This document shows, in pieces, positions 7,570 to 14,706 of a stretch of DNA of 64,000 nt. The notes under the pieces are model-generated. The model saw only the letters and a program-made list of their open reading frames with translations, ran no database searches and had not been told where the DNA came from. Within the stretch, counting starts at the first letter, position 1. Every line of letters begins with the position of its first letter. The stretch is from Paraburkholderia kururiensis JCM 10599 = LMG 19447. Its GTDB lineage: Bacteria > Pseudomonadota > Gammaproteobacteria > Burkholderiales > Burkholderiaceae. The position numbers were made by a program, and so were the translations under genes. The stretch spans positions 124,001 to 188,000 of the forward strand of contig NZ_RJZE01000006.1 of NCBI RefSeq assembly GCF_003986935.1, given 5' to 3'.

Positions 7570-8973
7570 ATGACCCAGCAATCGAGCTTCTCGCGCGTGG
7601 GCACGAGGCCGCCCACGCTTTCCCGCCACGCCGCCGACACCGCCCGCCTCGCCGCCCCGCTCGCCATCGCGCAGCTCGCCCAGATGGCCATGAGCGTGAC
7701 CGACACGGTGCTGCTCGGCTCGCTCGGCGCCGATGCGCTCGCCGCCGGCGGCCTCGGCGCCGCGCTCTACTTCGTCGTCGTCACGCTGCTGCAAGGCGTG
7801 CTCACCTCCGTGAGCGTGACCGTGGCCAACGCGCGCGGCGCGCAGAACGAGCATCACGTGCCGCACATCTACTGGACCGGCTTCGTGCTGTCGCTGCTGC
7901 TCACCGTGCCGGCGTTCGCGCTGCTCTCGTTTGCCACGCCGATTCTGCTCGCGTTCGGCGAACCTCCGCTGCTCGCGCGCAACGTGGGCGAGTACTGCGC
8001 GGTGTTGCGCTGGGCCGCGCCCGCAAGCCTTGCGGGCATCGGGCTGCTGCGCTCGTTTCTGCCCGCCATTGGCGCAGCGCGGCGGCTGCTCGGCGTTTCG
8101 ATTGCGAGCGTGTTCGTCAACGCGTTTCTCAACTACGGACTCATCCACGGCGCGTATGGGCTGCCGCGGCTCGGCTTTCTCGGCTCGGCCGCGGCCACGA
8201 CGCTCACCGTCTGGCTCTCCGCGCTCGTGCTGGCGGCGCTGCTCCATTTGCGGCCGCGCTACCGGCACTTCGTCTCTGCCCGGCGCCCCACCGTGCCGCT
8301 GATGGGTGAACTGTTCGGCATCGGCTGGCCAGTGGCGATCACCTACGGGGTCGAATCGACGCTCTTTCTCGCCACGGGGCTCATGGTGGGCGTGCTGGGC
8401 GAATCGCAGCTCGCGGCGCACCAGATTGCGCTCAATGTAGCGTCCGTGTCGTTCATGGTGCCGCTCTCGATCGGCCAGGCGGCCAACGTGCGCGTCGGCT
8501 TCTGGGAAGGCGCGGCGCAGCCGCTTGCCGCGCGCCATGCGGGCTTCGTCGCGCTCGTGCTCGGCGTTGCGTTCATGTCGCTCTCGGGGCTCGTGCTGAT
8601 CGTCGCGCCGCACTGGATCGTCGGGCTCTACCTCAAGCTCGACGACCCCGCCAACGCGAACACGGTCGCGCTCGCCGCGTCGCTGCTCGGCGTGGCGGCG
8701 ATCTTCCAGATCGTGGACGGCATGCAGACGGTGGCCTCGGGCTGCCTGCGCGGCCTCAAGGACACCCGCGTTCCCATGATCGCGGCTGCGTTCGGCTACT
8801 GGGGCATCGGTTTTCCGACGGGCTACACGCTCGCGTTTCACTTCGGCCTGGGCGCGCGCGGGTTGTGGTGGGGGCTCGCCGCGGGGCTCGCGAGCGTGGC
8901 TGTTCTGATGACGCTGCGCTTTCACCGCCTGAGCCTTCAGCGTGGGCCGGGCGCAGGGCAAGACAGCGGTTGA
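7570..8973 (+). CDS. MATE family multidrug/Na+ efflux transporter (NorM type)
   Basis: A 467-residue polytopic membrane protein with about twelve hydrophobic segments in two similar halves. The first helix region ARLAAPLAIAQLAQMAMSVTDTVLLG and the second-half counterpart GIGWPVAITYGVEST are typical of MATE antiporters, which export cationic drugs in exchange for Na+ or H+. An internal start is excluded because the first helix would be lost. No Shine-Dalgarno sequence is visible before the ATG; instead a terminator-like hairpin with a T-run ends just upstream. The substrate cannot be read from the sequence. Confidence 0.92.
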   Translation: MTQQSSFSRVGTRPPTLSRHAADTARLAAPLAIAQLAQMAMSVTDTVLLGSLGADALAAGGLGAALYFVVVTLLQGVLTSVSVTVANARGAQNEHHVPHIYWTGFVLSLLLTVPAFALLSFATPILLAFGEPPLLARNVGEYCAVLRWAAPASLAGIGLLRSFLPAIGAARRLLGVSIASVFVNAFLNYGLIHGAYGLPRLGFLGSAAATTLTVWLSALVLAALLHLRPRYRHFVSARRPTVPLMGELFGIGWPVAITYGVESTLFLATGLMVGVLGESQLAAHQIALNVASVSFMVPLSIGQAANVRVGFWEGAAQPLAARHAGFVALVLGVAFMSLSGLVLIVAPHWIVGLYLKLDDPANANTVALAASLLGVAAIFQIVDGMQTVASGCLRGLKDTRVPMIAAAFGYWGIGFPTGYTLAFHFGLGARGLWWGLAAGLASVAVLMTLRFHRLSLQRGPGAGQDSG

Positions 8974-9111
8974 TTGAAACGTCAGAACAACGCGGGAGCG
9001 AAGCATCGCAGCGCGCCGACGATAAGCAACGCACGGATCGTTGGTTGGTGGCACATGGCGTGCACGCTACGATGAAGCCGTTTTCCGTGACACTCCTCTG
9101 ACAGGGTTTGG

Positions 9112-9137
9112 GCCCGCGCACTGCGCGGGCTTTTTTT
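9112..9137 (+). terminator. rho-independent terminator after the MATE gene
   Basis: GCCCGCGC (9112-9119) pairs with GCGCGGGC (9123-9130) with a 3-base loop, followed by seven T. Confidence 0.85.
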
Positions 9138-9280
9138 CACGCCCGCGCCGCCCCATCGACCGCGCACCCACGTGCGGTACCGCCCCACAGCCTGCCTTAA
9201 CAATTGCCCGTAGAATGTTCTCCACAGGGTACCGGCCCCGTCAGGCCGGCGCCGACAACACCACCCGTGGAGGACGAGGC

Positions 9281-10978
9281 GTGCTGCCGTACATCGACCG
9301 GTCCGTCGCAGCCCTGTGGCGCAAGCGCGTCCGCGCGACGCCTGCTGCCTGCGTCCGCCATGAGACGCCCACCGGGTTGGCGCGCCTGCTCTCAAGCCTT
9401 CTGGTTACCGTCGTTGCAACGCTCGCGCTCGGCGCCTGCGCCACGCGCCCACCCGCTACCGCCTATCCGCGCGACGTCACGCACGCACTGCCGCCCGGCG
9501 CTTCCACGCCACTTGCCGAAGCGCTCGACGCGCCCGTGAAGGCCCATGGCGGCCAGTCCGGATTCAGACTGCTCTCCGCCGGCACCGAAGCCTTGCAGAT
9601 GCGCATTGCGCTCGCGCGCGCCGCCACGAAAACCCTCGACATGCAGTACTACATCGCCAACGAGGACACCACCGGCAAGCTGCTGCTCGGCGCGGCACTC
9701 TATGCGGCCGATCAGGGCGTTCGCGTGCGCATGCTGGTCGACGACCTGAACTTCAAGGACATCGACAAGCTGATGGCCGCGCTCAACACGCATCCGAAGA
9801 TCGAGATCCGCGTGTTCAATCCGTTCGGCAGCGAGCAGTTGAGCATGTTCGAGCGCACCACGGACCTGTTCACGCGCATCGACACCTTCACGCGCCGCAT
9901 GCACAACAAGGCGATGATCGTGGACAACCAGCTCGCGATCGTGGGCGGCCGCAATCTCGGCGACGAGTATTTCAACGCGAGCCCCACGCTGGAGTTCCGC
10001 GATCTCGACATGCTTGCCGCCGGTCCCATCGTCGCGGACATCTCCGCGAGTTTCGACCGGTACTGGAACAGCGCGAGCGCCTACCCGCTGCGCGTGCTCA
10101 ACCGGCAAAGCTTCGACCCGCACGATCTCGACCTCGCGCGCGACGCACTGCGCGAGCACTGGCGCGAAAACGCCGATCCCTACGACGCGAAGCCGATCAA
10201 CGCGACACCGCTTGCGCAGCAGATCGCGCGTGACGAACTGGGTCTCGTTTGGGCGCCCGCGGAATTCAAGGCCGACACGCCCGACAAGGTGGCCGTGCCG
10301 ACGGCCGACTACAAGAGCCCGCCCGCACAGCGGCTCTTCGAACTGATGCGCGGCGCGCACGAGAGTCTGCAGGTCTTCTCGCCCTACTTCGTGCCGCACG
10401 AAGTGGGCGTGAAAGCGCTCTCGCGGTTGACGGCACGCGGCGTGCACGTGGCGATTCTCACGAACTCGCTGGCGGCCACCGACGCCGTCGCCGTGCAGGC
10501 CGGCTACAGTCCCTATCGCGTGCCGCTGCTCGAACACGGTGTCGACCTCTACGAATTCAAGCCCGTGCAACGCGAACGCAGCGTGGGTTTCACGGGCTCG
10601 CGCTCGCGCGCAAGCCTGCACGCGAAGGCCTACATCATCGACCGCAGCACGCTCGTGATCGGCTCGCTGAATCTCGATCCGCGCTCGGTGCATCTGAATA
10701 CCGAACTCGCGCTCATCGTGCACAGCCCCCAGATCGCCAGTCAGGCCGCGGCGCTCTTCAAAAGCGCAACCGCGCCCACGGCGAGCTATCGCGTGCAACT
10801 GGCCTCGCCGCAGGAAGCCGCCTCGCTGCGGCGCATCGGCGCGCCGCCCTCGCCGCTCGTCTGGACGGGCGAGGACGACGGCGAGATGCGTACCTACAAC
10901 TTCGACCCGCAGGCGGGTTTCTACAGGAATCTGCTGACCGGGCTATTCTTGCTGTTGCCGGTGGACGATCAGCTCTGA
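9281..10978 (+). CDS. phospholipase D / cardiolipin synthase-like lipoprotein
   Basis: A 565-residue PLD-superfamily protein. Both HKD motifs are present: HNKAMIVDNQLAIVGG and HAKAYIIDRSTLVIGS, each with the downstream N/S and D or E residues of the family. Near residues 38-60 is a hydrophobic stretch ending LALGAC, a lipobox, so the protein is probably an outer-membrane or periplasmic lipoprotein. The GTG at 9281 is preferred because GGAGG (9269-9273) sits seven bases upstream; an ATG at 9215 has no such site. The family hydrolyses or transfers phosphatidyl groups. The N-region before the hydrophobic stretch is unusually long, so a later start is possible. Confidence 0.88.
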   Translation: MLPYIDRSVAALWRKRVRATPAACVRHETPTGLARLLSSLLVTVVATLALGACATRPPATAYPRDVTHALPPGASTPLAEALDAPVKAHGGQSGFRLLSAGTEALQMRIALARAATKTLDMQYYIANEDTTGKLLLGAALYAADQGVRVRMLVDDLNFKDIDKLMAALNTHPKIEIRVFNPFGSEQLSMFERTTDLFTRIDTFTRRMHNKAMIVDNQLAIVGGRNLGDEYFNASPTLEFRDLDMLAAGPIVADISASFDRYWNSASAYPLRVLNRQSFDPHDLDLARDALREHWRENADPYDAKPINATPLAQQIARDELGLVWAPAEFKADTPDKVAVPTADYKSPPAQRLFELMRGAHESLQVFSPYFVPHEVGVKALSRLTARGVHVAILTNSLAATDAVAVQAGYSPYRVPLLEHGVDLYEFKPVQRERSVGFTGSRSRASLHAKAYIIDRSTLVIGSLNLDPRSVHLNTELALIVHSPQIASQAAALFKSATAPTASYRVQLASPQEAASLRRIGAPPSPLVWTGEDDGEMRTYNFDPQAGFYRNLLTGLFLLLPVDDQL

Positions 10979-11026
10979 AGCCCACTGCGCCCCTGAACGA
11001 CCTGCCCCCGCGAACGTCCCTGAATC

Positions 11027-11078
11027 GAGGAACTGCGGCGAGGAACTGCGGCGAAGAACTGCAGCGAAGAACTGCGGC
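11027..11078. repeat. four tandem copies of a 13-bp repeat
   Basis: The unit GARGAACTGCRGC is repeated four times head to tail (11027, 11040, 11053, 11066), with copies 1 and 2 identical. It lies in the short gap between the PLD-like gene and fumC. No coding role is apparent. Confidence 0.85.
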
Positions 11079-11170
11079 GCACCGTCTCGCGACGATGCGC
11101 CATCCACCCAGAGCCTCTGCCGGTTGCAACCATCGCGCGACCGGCAACGCTCGTCATACGGAGCGAAGCT

Positions 11171-12577
11171 ATGACCGAAGACGTCAGAATGGAGCGCGAC
11201 ACGTTCGGCGAAATCGCCGTGCCCAACACGCAGCTATGGGGCGCGCAAACGCAGCGCTCGCTGCAGAACTTCCGCATCTCCACGGAAAAGCAGGCGCCCG
11301 AAATCATCACCGCGCTCGCCACCATCAAGCGCGCCGCGGCGCAAGTGAATCTCGACCTCGGCGTGCTCGACGAAGCGAAGGCGCGCGCCATCATGACGGC
11401 CGCGGACGAGATCATCGCGGGCAAACACGCCAACGAGTTTCCGCTCGCCGTGTGGCAAACGGGCTCGGGCACGCAGACCAACATGAACCTCAACGAGGTG
11501 ATCGCGAACCGCGCGAGCGAGCTGCTGGGCGGCGTGCGCGGCGAAGCGCGCAAGGTGCATCCGAACGACGACGTGAACCGCGGCCAGTCGTCGAACGACG
11601 TGTTCCCCACCGCGATGCACGTCGCCGCCGCGGTGGGCATCGTCACGCATCTGCTGCCCTCGCTGAAGACGCTGCGCGAGACGCTCGACAGCAAGGCGAA
11701 GGCCTTCGCGGACATCGTGAAGATCGGCCGCACGCATCTGCAGGACGCCACGCCGCTCACGCTCGGCCAGGAGTTCTCGGGCTATGTGGCGCAGCTCGAC
11801 CAGGGCATCCGCCATGTGGAGTCGACGCTGCCGCACCTCTACGAACTTGCGCAGGGTGGCACGGCGGTGGGCACGGGCCTGAATGCGCATCCGCAATTCG
11901 CCCGGAAAGTGGCCGAAGCCATCGCAAAGCTGACGGGGCTGCCGTTTGTCACGGCGCCCAACAAGTTCGAGGTGATGGCCGCCGCCGACGCGCTCGTCTT
12001 CGCGCACGGCGCGCTGAAGACGGTGGCCGCAAGCCTCATGAAGATCGCCAACGACATCCGCTGGCTCGCAAGCGGCCCGCGCTGCGGACTCGGCGAACTG
12101 TCGATTCCAGAGAACGAGCCGGGCAGCTCGATCATGCCGGGCAAGGTGAATCCCACGCAGTCCGAAGCGGTGACGATGCTGTGCTGCCAGGTGTTCGGCA
12201 ACGACGTGGCCGTGAACATGGGCGGGGCGAGCGGCAATTTCGAACTCAACGTGTATCGCCCGATGATCGCGCACAACGTGCTGCAATCGGTGCGGCTGCT
12301 CGCCGACGGCGCACGCAGCTTCAACGACAACTGCGCGGTGGGCATCGAGCCGAATCGCGAGCGCATCGATGCGCTGCTCAACGAGTCGCTGATGCTCGTG
12401 ACCGCGCTCAATCCGCACATCGGCTACGACAAGGCCGCGCAGATCGCCAAGAAAGCGCACAAGGAAGGCACCACGCTCAAGGCTTCGGCGCTCGCGCTCG
12501 GCTACGTGACGGAGCAGCAGTTCAACGAGTGGGTGCGGCCGCAGGACATGGTGGGACAAGTGCCGGGCAAGGGTTGA
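11171..12577 (+). CDS. fumC: class II fumarate hydratase FumC
   Basis: A 468-residue enzyme of the aspartase/fumarase superfamily. It interconverts fumarate and L-malate in the TCA cycle. Diagnostic stretches are [12 protein letters not shown] (early), [13 protein letters not shown], the substrate-binding [13 protein letters not shown], and the C-terminal signature [15 protein letters not shown] with the catalytic serine loop. No iron-sulfur cysteines are present, which separates it from class I. Length and start fit FumC. A 13-bp tandem repeat lies in the 5' region. The call is secure. Confidence 0.97.
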   Translation: MTEDVRMERDTFGEIAVPNTQLWGAQTQRSLQNFRISTEKQAPEIITALATIKRAAAQVNLDLGVLDEAKARAIMTAADEIIAGKHANEFPLAVWQTGSGTQTNMNLNEVIANRASELLGGVRGEARKVHPNDDVNRGQSSNDVFPTAMHVAAAVGIVTHLLPSLKTLRETLDSKAKAFADIVKIGRTHLQDATPLTLGQEFSGYVAQLDQGIRHVESTLPHLYELAQGGTAVGTGLNAHPQFARKVAEAIAKLTGLPFVTAPNKFEVMAAADALVFAHGALKTVAASLMKIANDIRWLASGPRCGLGELSIPENEPGSSIMPGKVNPTQSEAVTMLCCQVFGNDVAVNMGGASGNFELNVYRPMIAHNVLQSVRLLADGARSFNDNCAVGIEPNRERIDALLNESLMLVTALNPHIGYDKAAQIAKKAHKEGTTLKASALALGYVTEQQFNEWVRPQDMVGQVPGKG

Positions 12578-12670
12578 TGGCGCCGGCGAGTACCTCGGCC
12601 GTGGCGTAGGCGGTGAACGCCTGCGCCATGCCGCTCGAGCCCTTAAAGCTCTTCAAGCGCTTCAAACCCT

Positions 12671-13174
12671 TCAAACCGCGCCCGCTGCCACCTCTTCGGG
12701 CTTGAGTTCCACGATCGCGTCGAGCGCCTCTTTCACGTCCATCGCGTAACGGGCAAGGCGCTTCTGCTCGTCCGTCTCGGGCACGAACGACGGCACCGGC
12801 ATGGGCGTGCCCGTCTCGTCCACGGCGACGAACACGACGAGGCAGTCGGTGGTCTGGCGCAACTGTCCGCTCTTCGGGTCGCCCGCGTGAACGGAAACGT
12901 GGATATGCATGCTCGTGCGGCCCGTCGCCACGACGCGCGCGCGCAGCTCCACCATGTTGCCGACATGAATGGGACGCCGGAACCGGATGTTGCCCACGCT
13001 CACCGTCACGCAATAGCGGCTCGACCACACGGCCGCGCAGGCGTAGGCGGTTTCGTCGATCCACTTCATGAGCGCGCCGCCGTGGACCTTGCCGCCGAAA
13101 TTCACCGAGCTCGGCTCGGCCAGAAACCGGAACGTGGTTTCGGAACGGTCGTGTGCGTTCGAAGGGGTGCTCAT
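12671..13174 (-). CDS. acyl-CoA thioesterase, hotdog fold (YciA/BACH type)
   Basis: A 167-residue hotdog-fold thioesterase. The family core is clear: FGGKVHGGALMKWIDETAYACA (about residues 27-48, with the GG-x-L-x-x-W-I-D-E catalytic region), followed by the second strand set NIRFRRPIHVGNMVELRARV. It hydrolyses acyl-CoA esters to free CoA. The start at 13174 is chosen because GGAG lies five bases upstream; an in-frame ATG at 13189 is an alternative. It is transcribed alone, towards fumC. Confidence 0.9.
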   Translation of the reverse strand: MSTPSNAHDRSETTFRFLAEPSSVNFGGKVHGGALMKWIDETAYACAAVWSSRYCVTVSVGNIRFRRPIHVGNMVELRARVVATGRTSMHIHVSVHAGDPKSGQLRQTTDCLVVFVAVDETGTPMPVPSFVPETDEQKRLARYAMDVKEALDAIVELKPEEVAAGAV

Positions 13175-13289
13175 CTTGACTCCGGTCATTGACTCCGCTC
13201 GTGCGGATGTATATGGAAGGAGCCGATTATACGGGGCGCCATAAAGCGCGGTGGTTCTGTCGGAGATGCGGCGGCCGCGCGTGGCCGCG

Positions 13290-13439
13290 TTACTTGCTGT
13301 GGTAGCTGATGCCTTCGTCGATGGTGCCGTACATCGTGATGCCGCTCCCGCCGCCCGACGATGCAGACGGTCCGCCTGCGGCACAGGCGCTGCACAGAAT
13401 GCCGGCAAGCACGGCGGCAACGACCCAGGAAAATTTCAT
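13290..13439 (-). CDS. 49-residue mini-lipoprotein with a porin-like tail
   Basis: A very short exported protein. The N-terminus MKFSWVVAAVLAGILCSACA contains a signal peptide with a lipobox-like LCSAC, so the mature lipoprotein would be about 30 residues. After a Gly/Ser linker it ends ITMYGTIDEGISYHSK. This resembles the first beta-strand of Burkholderia general porins (pattern V-T-L-Y-G-x-x-D-x-G-x-x-Y). It could be a remnant of a porin gene or a genuine small lipoprotein; a signal peptide with its own lipobox speaks for the latter. No function is known to me. Confidence 0.6.
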   Translation of the reverse strand: MKFSWVVAAVLAGILCSACAAGGPSASSGGGSGITMYGTIDEGISYHSK

Positions 13440-13674
13440 GGCTGGCTGGTCGACTGACGTTCGAAATCTGGAGCCACCGATTCTAGCGCAGGGACTGTGA
13501 GCGCCGCAGGTGAACCAGGCTCGGCACGAATCGTCGCCGTGCACTCCACGCTTCACGTCAGCCTGAAACGTCGAATGCCGGCATCCGCTACAGTGCAGAC
13601 CAGTTCCGACGAAAGAGGCCAACCGCAGCACGCCGCATTGCGTTGCTACGCTGGCGCACCGAAAGGAGGTTCCG

Positions 13675-14388
13675 ATGTCCCTTCCCCACTCCGCCGATTC
13701 GAGCCATTTCCCCGGGCTCTCGCGCATCGGCGCGCTGCTCGCCGACCCTGGCCGCGCCGCCATGCTGTGGGCGCTCATGGACGGCAGCGCGCGCCCCGCT
13801 GGCGAACTGACGCTGATCGCCGGACTCTCGCCCTCCGCCGCGAGCGCCCACCTCGCGCGGCTCACGGAAAGCGGCCTGCTCGCGCTCGAAGTGCGCGGCC
13901 GCCACCGCTACTTCCGCATCGCCACGCCCGAAATCGCGGCGTCGATCGAAGCCCTCGCGCATCTGGCCGAAGCCGCCGCACCGCAACGGCCGGCACCGCG
14001 CCCGGCCCGCACCGTGCCGCTCGACATGCGCTACGCGCGCACCTGCTACGACCATATGGCGGGCGAGCTGGCCGTGAACGTCTTCGACCGGCTCGTCCGC
14101 GATGGACTGCTGAGCGCCCACGGCGACGAACTCGACGCCACGCCGGCCGGGGCAGCGCGCCTCGCGGACTGGGGCATCGACGTTGTCGCACAGCGCCGAC
14201 GGCGGCGGCGTTTCGCCTGCACCTGCCCCGACTGGAGCGAACGCCGGCCGCATCTGGGCGGCTCGCTCGGCGCGGCCCTGCTCGACGCCTGGACCGCACG
14301 CGGCTGGGTGGAACACGCGGAGCGCCCGCGCGTTCTCCGTATCACGCCGCCCGGGCAACGCGCGTTCGACGAATTCTTGTCGAGATGA
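13675..14388 (+). CDS. ArsR-like winged-helix transcriptional regulator
   Basis: A 237-residue DNA-binding protein. The N-terminal ~90 residues form an ArsR-type winged helix: LADPGRAAMLWALMDG, AGELTLIAGLSPSAASAHLARLTESGLLALEVRGRHRYFRI. The C-terminal half contains DMRYARTCYDHMAGELAVNVFD and an Arg-rich segment followed by CTCPDWSERRPHLGGSLG, a block seen in a subgroup of ArsR regulators of unknown ligand. A strong ribosome site, AAAGGAGG, is eight or so bases before the ATG. No obvious target gene is adjacent, although the large FecR-domain gene follows 318 bases downstream. Confidence 0.88.
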   Translation: MSLPHSADSSHFPGLSRIGALLADPGRAAMLWALMDGSARPAGELTLIAGLSPSAASAHLARLTESGLLALEVRGRHRYFRIATPEIAASIEALAHLAEAAAPQRPAPRPARTVPLDMRYARTCYDHMAGELAVNVFDRLVRDGLLSAHGDELDATPAGAARLADWGIDVVAQRRRRRRFACTCPDWSERRPHLGGSLGAALLDAWTARGWVEHAERPRVLRITPPGQRAFDEFLSR

Positions 14389-14706
14389 TTGCTGCGCCTA
14401 CTGCCGCGTCAACTGGATCAAACACCGGATCAACCGCGGGGTCAGCCGCCCGGCCAGCTGCCGCCCCAACCGGGCCGTACAGCCCGGCAAAGCAGCAAGG
14501 CGCGGTCTGGCAAGCGCCTTGCGCGACCTTCAGACGCAAGGCGCTCGAAAGGCCCCCGCATCCGGGACAAATTTTGTTACAGCGCACCATGACGCCCTTA
14601 CAAATGACTGCCCCTTGAAACATGCACCGCGGATAGAGTGAATTCCGAGGGCGCGCCGTGCCGGCCGCGATCGCGCTTGGCCGCCCCGCTCCGTCGGAGA
14701 CACACA
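14389..14706. other. 318-base intergenic region upstream of the FecR-domain gene
   Basis: No gene is supported. The last ~60 bases probably contain the promoter of the downstream gene, but I could not identify a convincing sigma-70 or ECF pair. TTGAAA (about 14616) and TTACAAAT (about 14595) are the only AT-rich candidates. A GGAG lies just before the downstream start. Confidence 0.5.
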
